A DNA stretch of 44,036 bases from Methylacidiphilum caldifontis. Lineage in GTDB: Bacteria > Verrucomicrobiota > Verrucomicrobiia > Methylacidiphilales > CAMAQI01. Position numbers and translations under genes: made by a program. The number at the start of each line of letters is the position of its first letter. The stretch's first letter is position 1. The notes under the pieces were generated by a model that made no database searches, had not been told where the DNA came from, and saw only the letters and a list, made by a program, of their open reading frames with translations. The stretch covers positions 1 to 44,036 of the forward strand of contig CAMCSM010000012.1 of NCBI GenBank assembly GCA_945877805.1, read 5' to 3'. Below, piece after piece: positions 1 through 7,329 of the stretch.

Positions 1-46
1 ACACGATTCGTTAGATTACCCCTCCATTGACTCCCCCCGATCCCCA

Positions 47-139
47 GCGCATTTCGAATCCTAAAGGATTCGATGCGCTCCCCTATGCATTCAATCCATC
101 CCTCTAGGGATGGGGACTTCCGAAAACTTTAGTTTTCGG
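47..139. repeat. Three tandem short-loop hairpins upstream of rseP
   Basis: Three consecutive perfect or near-perfect hairpins lie at 47-78 (13 pairs with a 2-nt bulge, loop TAAA), 96-113 (7 pairs, loop TCTA) and 120-139 (8 pairs, loop TTTA). All have 4-nt loops and they are 6-17 nt apart. They end 65 bp before the rseP start codon. None is followed by a clear T-run, so classical terminator function is uncertain. They could be small palindromic repeats, mRNA-processing structures, or terminators of a gene to the left of the window. Confidence 0.6.
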
Positions 140-204
140 AATTGCTGAAAGAGAATACTCCTCTTTGACAGAAATCGTTTTTTAGGCTCAGTTAATCCCC
201 TCAC

Positions 205-1611
205 ATGAATACTATTTACTCGATTCTCCATTTTCTCTTCATCTGTCTTGAAGTCATTCTGCTTTTCAATCTCATGATTGTGGTTCATGAAGTCGGCCAT
301 TTTCTTGCCGCCCGTTGGCGCGGATTGGTGGTGGAAAAATTCGGAATCTGGTTCGGAAAACCGATCTGGAAAAAGACCATCGATGGTGTCGAGTACAGTC
401 TCGGATCGATCCCTGCCGGGGGGTTCGTCGCTCTTCCTCAGATGGCTCCTATGGAGGCGATGGAGGGGGACTCTCAATTAGACCGTAAAAATTTACCTCC
501 GATTTCGACGCTCGATAAAATCATCGTTGCCTTTGCAGGGCCCCTTTTTAGCATGACGCTCGCTTTCGTTTTCGCCTTTATCGTTTGGGGAGTCGGGAGG
601 CCAATGGCGGAGGGAGAGGGATCGACAAAGATCGGTTACGTGAAGAATGATTCTCCTGCCTCCAAAGCAGGTCTCTTGGCAGGGGATAAAATCTTGTCGA
701 TTGAGGGACATTCGGTCACCAGCTTTTCAAAAGGTTCTGCCAGTGTGATGTGGAGAATTGTCAGCAGTGAAAGTGATTTGATTCCGATTGAAGTGGAGCG
801 CGCAGGGGAGCGGCTTACCTTGAACGTTCAACCGGAAATCGAAACAGGCAAATTCTGGGAGCGTAAAGGGCTTCGCCAGATCAAGATTGCACCGATTGAA
901 ACCGCCCGTGTCGGAAAGGTGCTTCCGAATAGCCCAGCGGCACTTGCAGGGATTGAGGCCGGCGATATTTTTACAAAATTAAAAGGGGAAAAGATTTATT
1001 CCTCAATCCCGATCTTTCAAGAAATCAAAGATTTTCCGGAGATCCCTTTGGTATTAACGGTCTTGAGAAATGGGGCCGAATTTGAAAAAACCATTGCCTT
1101 AGCGAAACCGATCGGAATGGACCAAGCGATGCTGGGGGTTCAATGGGATCCCATCACCTCCATCGTTCATTTAACTCCGTGGGATCAAGTCGCAGTGAGT
1201 ATCGAGACGATGGGAAATATGTTTTCGGCTCTTTTTTCATCGAAATCTGATATTGGGCTACAACATATGAGTGGTCCCTTGGGGATTATGCGTTTGTACT
1301 ACACCCTTTTCGAGTCGGAACATGGCTGGAAATATGCCCTCTGGTTCAGTGTTGTCCTCAATGTGAATCTCGCCCTGATGAATCTTTTGCCGATGCCGGT
1401 CTTGGATGGGGGGCATATCACGATTGCACTCATTGAACGAATTCGTGGAAAAGAGATTTCAGGCAAAGTGATTGGGTCGATTCAAACCGGTTGTGCGATT
1501 CTCTTGATGTCCTTCATGGCCTACGTCAGTTTTTTCGATGTCCAAGACTACGGGCCGGGAAAGAGTAAAACAAAAGCCCCCAAGACCATCGAATTCGCTC
1601 CCCCACAATAA
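205..1611 (+). CDS. rseP: RseP-family site-2 zinc metalloprotease
   Basis: Intramembrane zinc protease of the RseP/RasP family, which cleaves membrane-anchored anti-sigma factors and signal-peptide remnants inside the inner membrane. The 468-residue protein has the HExxH zinc motif HEVGH at residues 28-32 in the first membrane segment. Two PDZ-like regions follow (about 128-205 and 215-300), then the second active-site segment NLLPMPVLDGGH ending at 404, which supplies the third zinc ligand (D401), and a last membrane helix near 425-445. Length and domain order are those of a complete family member. The ATG at 205 starts directly at the first membrane helix; there is no strong Shine-Dalgarno, and the upstream edge reads GTTAATCCCC, as before several repeat-abutted genes further on. 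No dxr, bamA or skp neighbours are visible. Confidence 0.93.
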   Translation: MNTIYSILHFLFICLEVILLFNLMIVVHEVGHFLAARWRGLVVEKFGIWFGKPIWKKTIDGVEYSLGSIPAGGFVALPQMAPMEAMEGDSQLDRKNLPPISTLDKIIVAFAGPLFSMTLAFVFAFIVWGVGRPMAEGEGSTKIGYVKNDSPASKAGLLAGDKILSIEGHSVTSFSKGSASVMWRIVSSESDLIPIEVERAGERLTLNVQPEIETGKFWERKGLRQIKIAPIETARVGKVLPNSPAALAGIEAGDIFTKLKGEKIYSSIPIFQEIKDFPEIPLVLTVLRNGAEFEKTIALAKPIGMDQAMLGVQWDPITSIVHLTPWDQVAVSIETMGNMFSALFSSKSDIGLQHMSGPLGIMRLYYTLFESEHGWKYALWFSVVLNVNLALMNLLPMPVLDGGHITIALIERIRGKEISGKVIGSIQTGCAILLMSFMAYVSFFDVQDYGPGKSKTKAPKTIEFAPPQ

Positions 1612-1647
1612 ACTAGCGACAAGCGTAAATTTAAGTCCTCGCATCCC

Positions 1648-1738
1648 CCCCTGGAGGGGTGAGCTCCCGCGAATCCCACATTTGTCGGCCTCGGATTTTC
1701 CAACCCCCTGGATTCGCAGGAGCTCACCCCTCCAGGGG
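1648..1738. repeat. REP palindrome pair upstream of RAYT gene
   Basis: Two 29-bp arms in opposite orientation lie at 1648-1676 and 1710-1738, separated by 33 bp and differing at a single base. Each arm carries the near-palindromic core CCCCTCCAGGGG plus a GGATTCGC/GAGCTC segment. The pair lies between rseP and the REP-associated transposase gene, and a third identical arm lies beyond that gene. This is the layout of a REPtron/BIME, in which the transposase acts on flanking REP sequences. Confidence 0.85.
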
Positions 1739-1803
1739 AGAGAGAAGGAATGGGTAAAGTTTAAGGGCTTGTCGTCTTAAGCTCACTCTTCTACAGGAAA
1801 ATA

Positions 1804-2271
1804 ATGAGACCGATTCAGATTCGAAAATCACCGCATCATTCACAATACTATCGAGTCACCAGCGGAATTCATTTTTTGACGATCTGTACTCATCAGAGGA
1901 AAAAGATACTTCAGAACGAAGTATTTCACCAAACACTGCTCCAGCTTTGGATGGACTCGAATCATTGGATCGTCGGAAAATATGTCATATTACCGGATCA
2001 TATTCACTTATTTACGAAGGCTTCAGGAAAATCATCGATGCCATTGAAGGACTGGGTGTATTATTGGAGAAGTCGTTTTGTTTATTCTCACTCGAATTCT
2101 GTTTCCAAACCTTTTTGGCAAAGAGACTTTTGGGATACACAGTTGAGACGAGCGGATTCGTATACTTCTAAATGGAGGTATGTAGAGAATAATCCGGTTC
2201 GTCATGGGTATGTTGAAAATTCAAGAGATTGGCCGTTTAAAGGGGAAATTTTCGTTTTTGAAAATCGATAG
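1804..2271 (+). CDS. REP-associated tyrosine transposase (RAYT, Y1/IS200-like HUH family)
   Basis: Single-strand DNA transposase of the REP-associated tyrosine transposase family, relatives of IS200/IS605 TnpA that are thought to mobilise chromosomal REP palindromes. The 155-residue protein has the HUH metal-binding motif as HIH at residues 66-68 (in LPDHIHLF), the family segment FWQRDFWDTQLR at about 104-115, and the C-terminal signature RYVENNPVRHGYV, whose Y126 is a candidate catalytic tyrosine. Length is normal and no frameshift is seen. REP arms lie on both sides (1648-1738 and 2311-2401), so the gene and its presumed substrates form one unit inserted between rseP and the minus-strand gene. 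Activity is not proven. Confidence 0.88.
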   Translation: MRPIQIRKSPHHSQYYRVTSGIHFLTICTHQRKKILQNEVFHQTLLQLWMDSNHWIVGKYVILPDHIHLFTKASGKSSMPLKDWVYYWRSRFVYSHSNSVSKPFWQRDFWDTQLRRADSYTSKWRYVENNPVRHGYVENSRDWPFKGEIFVFENR

Positions 2272-2310
2272 TAATGCTTGTTTTTTAATAGGTTTTTTTC
2301 TTTGTCTTTG

Positions 2311-2413
2311 CCCCTCCAGGGGAGAGAGTTAACGAGGTAACTTAAAGCGATTGAAAGATGATGGAATATGAGGGATTCGCGGGAGCTCACCCCTCCAGGG
2401 GGAGAGAGTTAAC
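2311..2413 (+). repeat. REP arms downstream of RAYT gene
   Basis: A partial REP copy at 2311-2322 (CCCCTCCAGGGG) and a full 29-bp arm at 2373-2401, which is the exact reverse complement of the arm at 1648-1676. Both copies continue rightwards into the same tail, GAGAGAGTTAACGAGG, giving a direct repeat about 80 bp apart. The last copy ends just before the stop codon of the convergent minus-strand gene. Confidence 0.82.
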
Positions 2414-2420
2414 GAGGCAA

Positions 2421-3263
2421 CTAAAAAGCCCCTTTAATGGAGAAGGAGATCCGTTTCTCCTCAGGAGCCCATTCCCGGTTTGCGTTACGAAGCCCCTCTT
2501 GCATTTTGAGATCGAAACGAAATTGAGCCGAAAAAGTCTCATTGATCTGATAGTGCGCTCCACTCCCGAGATGAAGTCGTTTATCCTGATTCATCAGATC
2601 TAGGCTCGGATCGCCACTTTCTTGATACTCGCTTTGAAAGAGAAGCCCCAACGATGAGCTAATCGGTTGATTCCATGTAGCATACCAAAGATTTGTTTCA
2701 TGTATCGATAGATTCCGTTCGACCTCCATCTGACGATAACCGGTTTCCCAAAGACTGTTCTTGAGGAGCTTTCCTTTTACTCCAAAATCCTTTTGACGAC
2801 TCTCGGAAAGAAGATTCTTCTCTTGAGCAATCGCATGCTCAGTTTGAGCGCTATAGCTGGTTTGAAGTGAAGTCGTCGAGAGAAGATTCCACTCCATACT
2901 GATTTTATTTTGATGCAAGTAGCGATCGCTCGAAACGGTCTCTGCCCAATAGGGAAGGAGAAGATTGTTTTCGTAAAACGCTTTAAGATGGGGAAATAGT
3001 TTTTGGCTGGCTTGAAATCCTGATCCGGGAAGCCGCCCTTTATTTTGACCGAGATTCATATTCAAGGAGGCATCCGTTGTCTCGGTTTTCAAAATTGTTT
3101 GACGATCCATGAGTAAGGGTCGATTCAACCGCTGTCGAATGACTTTATCAGGAGCGACCGCCACAGGGGAATTCGTCTGAACTTTTTCGACGGGCATCGA
3201 AAAAGTGATCAACAGACTTAAAAATAATATAACCTTTCCCATTTTCACAAAGATAATCGCCAT
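2421..3263 (-). CDS. Predicted secreted or outer-membrane protein, function unknown
   Basis: Not recognised as a member of a named family. The 280-residue product begins with a hydrophobic stretch (KVILFLSLLITFS) that looks like a signal peptide or N-terminal anchor. The mature part is rich in Ser, Asn, Gln and alternating polar/hydrophobic residues and ends in Phe (ISFSIKGAF), as many outer-membrane beta-barrel proteins do, so a barrel-like surface protein is possible but unproven. An internal ATG at codon 8 gives a more typical signal peptide; neither start has a clear Shine-Dalgarno. It is convergent with the RAYT unit, whose last REP copy ends about 20 bp beyond the stop codon. Confidence 0.6.
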   Translation of the reverse strand: MAIIFVKMGKVILFLSLLITFSMPVEKVQTNSPVAVAPDKVIRQRLNRPLLMDRQTILKTETTDASLNMNLGQNKGRLPGSGFQASQKLFPHLKAFYENNLLLPYWAETVSSDRYLHQNKISMEWNLLSTTSLQTSYSAQTEHAIAQEKNLLSESRQKDFGVKGKLLKNSLWETGYRQMEVERNLSIHETNLWYATWNQPISSSLGLLFQSEYQESGDPSLDLMNQDKRLHLGSGAHYQINETFSAQFRFDLKMQEGLRNANREWAPEEKRISFSIKGAF

Positions 3264-3310
3264 GCGACGATTTGCAAGAAAGCTGCTTTATCCTAAAACC
3301 GGCAATCCAT

Positions 3311-3438
3311 TTAACCACGGATAACACAGATACCACGAATGGAGGAGTTTATGAAAATGAATCTCTGTTTTTTCCTTCACCCACAAAGTCAAAGGGTAGT
3401 TTTTCCTAAACAATTGAAAATCCGCGTGATCCGCGTTT
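3311..3438. repeat. Inverted tandem-unit repeat arms without gene (solo relic)
   Basis: The left arm (3311-3342) is TTAACCACGGAT followed by two more 9-bp units of the form ACCACGGAT/AACACAGAT/ACCACGAAT. The right arm (3417-3438), read on the minus strand, contains ACGCGGATC then ACGCGGATT. The arms match at 13 of 18 aligned positions in inverse orientation and enclose about 75 bp with no gene. The architecture resembles the arms around the two GxxExxY genes. Confidence 0.55.
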
Positions 3439-3675
3439 ATTTGTACCCCCAACTTCCTCTGTACCAAAATTACTGGCACCTCCGGTGGTTTCACTTGTTC
3501 GTTTCACGAACCTTTTGTGGTTCCAACTGCTTTTTTAGGTTTATAATCGTGAACTGCTCGTTACTTGTGGAGTCTTTGTCCATAATCTCTGGTTCATCGC
3601 CCGAAAACAAAAGAAACTGTATTCTAAAAATGCATAAATCGGAATTCAATGCGATGTCAATATGAGTAGAAAATA

Positions 3676-3723
3676 TTTTCATTGAGGAGATCTCCTTGGT
3701 TTTGGTCTTTAACCGATTTATGA
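3676..3723 (+). repeat. Dispersed repeat, copy 1 (left of trhO-rluA fusion)
   Basis: A stretch containing CCTTGGTTTTGGTCTTTAAC followed by CGATTTATGA. A same-orientation copy is at 5593-5639 and a shorter inverse copy at 43212-43240. The centre (GGTC-TTT-AACC here, GGTC-TTT-GACC in copy 2) forms a small stem. Copies 1 and 2 bracket the trhO-rluA fusion gene. Confidence 0.65.
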
Positions 3724-3770
3724 TCGATCTTTTTCTTTTACGAGGAGGTTGGATTTGATTTAATAAGCAG

Positions 3771-5558
3771 ATGGCGACTTTCTCGAACATCTCCTCCTAC
3801 CTCTTTGCGAATCTGACCGATCTTAAAGAGCTCCGGAGTCGGCTCATTTCTGAATGCAAAGAGCGACAGCTCAAAGGGTCGATCTTATTAAGCACCGAGG
3901 GAATTAATCTTTTCATCGCGGGAGCGCGTGCCGATGTCGATGCTGTGGTTGCCCTGATTCGAGCGGTTCCCGGTTTAGAGAAGCTGGCCCCCAAATATAG
4001 CGAGAGTGAGCATCAACCTTTTAATCGAATGCTCGTGCGTATCAAAAAAGAGATTATCTCCTTTGGTGTTGAGGGGATCAATCCAGCCAATCGAACTTCT
4101 CCTAAGCTTTCTGCAAAAGAGTTGAAACAGTGGCTGGATGAGGGCAAGCCCGTGACCTTGCTCGATACTCGCAATGATTACGAAATTAAACTGGGCACTT
4201 TCAAAGGGGCACTCCCGGCAGGGATTGGTCATTTTCGTCAATTTCCTGATGCGGTTCGTAAACTTCCTCCCGAAATGAAGGAGGCTCCGATCGTGATGTT
4301 TTGCACCGGTGGAATCCGCTGTGAAAAAGCGGGGCCCTTTATGGAGAGGGAGGGATTTAAACAGATCTTCCAACTCGACGGCGGTATTCTAAAATATTTT
4401 GAAGAGGTCGGGGGAGAGCATTATGACGGAGAATGTTTTGTCTTCGATCAACGTGTCGGAGTCGATCCGGCTCTCAACGAATCGGAGACGACTCAATGCT
4501 ATGCCTGTCAGACCCCTTTAACAAAAGAGGAGCAAGAGGATCCCCGTTACGTCTATCCGCACAGTTGCCCCTATTGTTACAAAGCCCCTGAGGTGATCTT
4601 AGGAGAACGCCTCGCCGAATTGCAGAGCAAACTTCTCAAAGCAACGACTCCCTTGCCCGGCTCCATCCCTTACGAAAACCGCAGGCCGATGCAAGTTCCG
4701 GAGAAATTCGATGGAGCGGAGGTCGCCGATTTTCTTTACGGAATCTTAAAACATCAAACCCGTGAAGAATGGCAGGCCCTTTGCGAAGCCGGTCGTATTC
4801 TTGATGAAGAGGGAAAACCGGTCGCCGCGACTGATCAAGTCAAAGCAAAGAAACGCCTCTATCATCTCCAGCCCAATCTTGTCGAACCTCCCGTGAATGC
4901 CGCAGTTCAATTTATCTATGAAGATGAGGCGATCCTCGTTCTTTTGAAACCGGCCCCTCTTCCAGTCCATGCCTGTGGACGCTATAATCGTAATACTCTC
5001 GATTACATGATCAGCCTCATCTATCCGTTGCGAAAAATTCGTGCCGCACATCGGATCGATGCGAACACCACAGGGATCATGGTCATGACGAAAGCCCGTC
5101 GATTCGCTGCGGTTCTCCAGCCGCAATTTGCACGGGGGGAGGTCGAAAAAAGTTATCTCGTCAAAGTTCAAGGGAGTCCTCAAGAGGATCGATTTGTGAT
5201 CGATCTTCCGATCTCCGTTGAACCGGGTGAAGTCGGAACCCGGGAGGCCGATCTTGAAAATGGATTGCCGGCCCGAACGGAGTTCGAAGTCATTGAGAGG
5301 AAGTCTGACGGAACGACGCTTCTCATCGCAAAACCGTTAACCGGTCGAACGAATCAAATTCGAGTCCATCTTTGGGAAATGGGAATGCCTGTTTTTGGTG
5401 ACCCGGTTTATTTATCAGGAAGAAAGCTCGGAACCACCCAAACCAATGCCATCGCCGATGCCCCCCTCTGTCTTCACTCTTGGAAAATCGCCTTTACCCA
5501 TCCGATGACGAAGAGAAGAGTCTCCTTCGAGAGCGAAAAACCACTTTGGGCGAACTGA
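3771..5558 (+). CDS. tRNA uridine hydroxylase (TrhO/UPF0176, rhodanese) fused to RluA-type pseudouridine synthase
   Basis: Two RNA-modifying enzymes in one 595-residue chain. Residues 1 to about 275 match TrhO/YceA, which makes 5-hydroxyuridine at tRNA position 34: the N-terminal STEGIN motif, a rhodanese domain with catalytic loop CTGGIRC (C178), and a Cys4 cluster (C243, C246, C266, C269). Residues from about 300 are an RluA-family pseudouridine synthase with active-site HRIDANTTG (catalytic D430) and the C-terminal GRTNQIRVHLWEMG block. Both catalytic residues are intact, so the protein is probably bifunctional. The RluA target (rRNA or tRNA) cannot be read from sequence. The frame is continuous, so this is a genuine fusion. 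The ATG at 3771 fits the family N-terminus but has no close Shine-Dalgarno. It is convergent with fliD. Confidence 0.9.
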   Translation: MATFSNISSYLFANLTDLKELRSRLISECKERQLKGSILLSTEGINLFIAGARADVDAVVALIRAVPGLEKLAPKYSESEHQPFNRMLVRIKKEIISFGVEGINPANRTSPKLSAKELKQWLDEGKPVTLLDTRNDYEIKLGTFKGALPAGIGHFRQFPDAVRKLPPEMKEAPIVMFCTGGIRCEKAGPFMEREGFKQIFQLDGGILKYFEEVGGEHYDGECFVFDQRVGVDPALNESETTQCYACQTPLTKEEQEDPRYVYPHSCPYCYKAPEVILGERLAELQSKLLKATTPLPGSIPYENRRPMQVPEKFDGAEVADFLYGILKHQTREEWQALCEAGRILDEEGKPVAATDQVKAKKRLYHLQPNLVEPPVNAAVQFIYEDEAILVLLKPAPLPVHACGRYNRNTLDYMISLIYPLRKIRAAHRIDANTTGIMVMTKARRFAAVLQPQFARGEVEKSYLVKVQGSPQEDRFVIDLPISVEPGEVGTREADLENGLPARTEFEVIERKSDGTTLLIAKPLTGRTNQIRVHLWEMGMPVFGDPVYLSGRKLGTTQTNAIADAPLCLHSWKIAFTHPMTKRRVSFESEKPLWAN

Positions 5559-5592
5559 AATAGTCCCTCACTGTTTGAATTCTTCGCAAAAT

Positions 5593-5639
5593 GGTTTCAT
5601 TAGAGATAAATCCTTGGTTTCGGTCTTTGACCGATTTAT
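5593..5639 (+). repeat. Dispersed repeat, copy 2 (between trhO-rluA and fliD)
   Basis: Same-orientation copy of the element at 3676-3723, containing CCTTGGTTTCGGTCTTTGAC followed by CGATTTATGA. The centre CGGTC-TTT-GACCG (5619-5631) is a perfect 5-bp stem. It sits between two convergent genes, ending a few bases beyond the fliD stop codon, where a bidirectional terminator would be expected; with no long T-run that role is only a possibility. Confidence 0.65.
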
Positions 5640-5646
5640 GAGATTA

Positions 5647-7329
5647 TTAGCTAAAGAAACTTGAGGTTTGCTGACTCTTTGCGGAGGCACTATCGAGACC
5701 GGCAAATTGATTTTTGAGGTAGACCTCTTCTGCAGCAACGCGGATTTTAATACGTTCGATTTCGTCATCCATCCGCTTTTTCTCTTCTGTAATTGAATTT
5801 TGACGAACTGCAAGAGCCCCTGTCCCAGCGTCAGCGTACGAATCAACAATTCCGCCGAGACGATAAGCCAACCCAGTGCTGGCGTTCGTAAACAGATCGA
5901 TGACTTCGTCTGAATGGTCTTGGAGAGCCGCAAGCAGTTTACTCGAATCGGAAAGAGTTAAGGTATTATCCGAAGCATTTCCTACAATTCCTAAATCTTC
6001 AAGCATTCGAATGGTTCCCGTACTGCGGATTTGAGTGGTGGTAGAATTTCGAAGGGTCGTTGGGAGAAAGGTCACCGTCGAGTCATTGGCCAAAAGACCA
6101 TTTTGAGTTAAATCACTCGTATTAATCTTTACATAACTCTTAATCAAATTTTGCGCGGAGTTGTATTGATTTACAAAATCATCAATTGCTTTCTTGATGG
6201 TAGCCGTATCAGGAGCGACATCAATCGTAACCGTTCCCGTTGCGATCGCAGTGACAGTGAGGCCAGTGATTCCCAACTCCGAAGCCGTGAGGGTTTGGTC
6301 TTCGCTTTGTCGTACCGTGGCGTCATCGCCGACTGTAAATTTCGTCGAATTTCCAAGGGTAATGGAACTGTCCGTACTTTTGATGCGCAGTGCCGTTGCA
6401 ATATTACTTGTTCCATCCGAAACCGTAATATTTTGCGAGCCGCGATTCTTACTCGTGAGGACTACGCGATCGGTATAGTTGTCGTAAGTGGCGATTACCC
6501 CTGCAGAGCTATTGGTAATGTTACTTAAAACGGTGGAGAGCGAATCGGAGGTACTATAGCTGACGGAGATCCCATTGACTGAAAAAGTACCAGAGCTCAA
6601 CGCTGTCCCACTGCGCAAATCACTGGAGGTAAATGCGGTGGTGGAGGTAAGTCGACCAACGCCACTGGAGGAGGTGACGGCCCCTGTCCCATTATTAAAA
6701 AGTTGTGCCTGTTGAAGAAAATCACTGGTATCCGCTCCGCTTCCTAAAAGAATCGTTGAGCCAGAAGAAAGAGAAAACTTACCTGTAGAAGCGTCGTAAG
6801 CCGCAGTCACTCCAGAGACCGCATTCATTTTCGTGAGGAGGGAACTGATGGTTTCTCCAGCACTGAGAGTGACGGTGCTATTGTTAATGGTAAACGTTTC
6901 CCCGGTGTAATCAGTTGTCCCGAGAACTTTGGAGATATCAGCCCCAACGGCGGGAACAGAGGAGAGCTTAGTATCAACATAGGAGCCAGAGATCGCCCCC
7001 CCTTTGATAATTGAATTTGAGGCGACTTGGGTGATATTAATCACCGTCGCACTTGTCGGGGCGGTATAATCGACAGAGACTGCTGCAATATCGCCGTCGG
7101 AGCTTTTTGCCGCCTTGCCGCTGTAAATCGCAGAATCGTTTAACGTCGTGAGCTTTGTCTTTAAGGAGGCGAGACTGGTTTGGACAAAATTAAAGGCCCC
7201 GGATTGTTCGGTCAGTTTGGCTTTACTGTTTTCGAGATTGGCAGCTGGCTGCAAACTCAACTGAGTTAATTGCTGAATGAGACTCGAAGAATCGAGCCCT
7301 GAAAAAAATCCACCTAGACTAACACTCAT
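5647..7329 (-). CDS. fliD: Flagellar filament cap protein FliD (HAP2)
   Basis: Flagellar hook-associated protein 2, the cap that sits on the filament tip and folds exported flagellin into place. At 560 residues it has the usual FliD build: an N-terminal coiled-coil-prone region with the family start (GFFSGLDSSSLIQQLTQL), a long Ser/Thr/Asp-rich middle with flagellin-IN-like repeats (TVINITQVASNS, GTFSVNGISVSY), and a C-terminal FliD_C region ending in a charged coiled coil (EEKKRMDDEIERIKIRVAAEEVYLK written in part). The ATG has a perfect Shine-Dalgarno, AGGAGGTG, 5 nt upstream on the minus strand. No other flagellar gene is in the window, so it stands alone beside the glycan locus. Confidence 0.93.
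   Translation of the reverse strand: MSVSLGGFFSGLDSSSLIQQLTQLSLQPAANLENSKAKLTEQSGAFNFVQTSLASLKTKLTTLNDSAIYSGKAAKSSDGDIAAVSVDYTAPTSATVINITQVASNSIIKGGAISGSYVDTKLSSVPAVGADISKVLGTTDYTGETFTINNSTVTLSAGETISSLLTKMNAVSGVTAAYDASTGKFSLSSGSTILLGSGADTSDFLQQAQLFNNGTGAVTSSSGVGRLTSTTAFTSSDLRSGTALSSGTFSVNGISVSYSTSDSLSTVLSNITNSSAGVIATYDNYTDRVVLTSKNRGSQNITVSDGTSNIATALRIKSTDSSITLGNSTKFTVGDDATVRQSEDQTLTASELGITGLTVTAIATGTVTIDVAPDTATIKKAIDDFVNQYNSAQNLIKSYVKINTSDLTQNGLLANDSTVTFLPTTLRNSTTTQIRSTGTIRMLEDLGIVGNASDNTLTLSDSSKLLAALQDHSDEVIDLFTNASTGLAYRLGGIVDSYADAGTGALAVRQNSITEEKKRMDDEIERIKIRVAAEEVYLKNQFAGLDSASAKSQQTSSFFS

Larger units (their letters stand above)
3264..3770. other. 507-bp intergenic region made of repeat remnants
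   Basis: No convincing gene. It holds a pair of inverted tandem-unit arms (3311-3342 and 3417-3438), a 19-nt segment at 3506-3524 that recurs exactly in inverse orientation at 10016-10034, and the first copy of a roughly 48-bp direct repeat (3676-3723). Weak open frames here are made of repeat sequence. A GAGGAGG at 3741-3747 is too far (23 nt) from the next ATG to be an ideal ribosome-binding site. Confidence 0.7.

Noticed and set aside
165-193. TTGACA as a sigma-70 minus-35 box for rseP
   Set aside because: At 16-18 bp spacing there is no reasonable minus-10 hexamer; a lone hexamer match is weak evidence.
2358-2603. Plus-strand frame opposite the predicted secreted protein
   Set aside because: Starts in REP sequence and shows no domain; the opposing long frame with a signal-like N-terminus is the better gene.
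3339-3665. 108-codon plus-strand frame in the intergenic region
   Set aside because: It overlaps tandem-unit repeat arms and a dispersed repeat, has odd composition and no recognisable domain.
6151-6528. Plus-strand frames opposite fliD
   Set aside because: The minus-strand frame gives a complete FliD with motifs and a perfect Shine-Dalgarno; the plus frames are antisense shadows.
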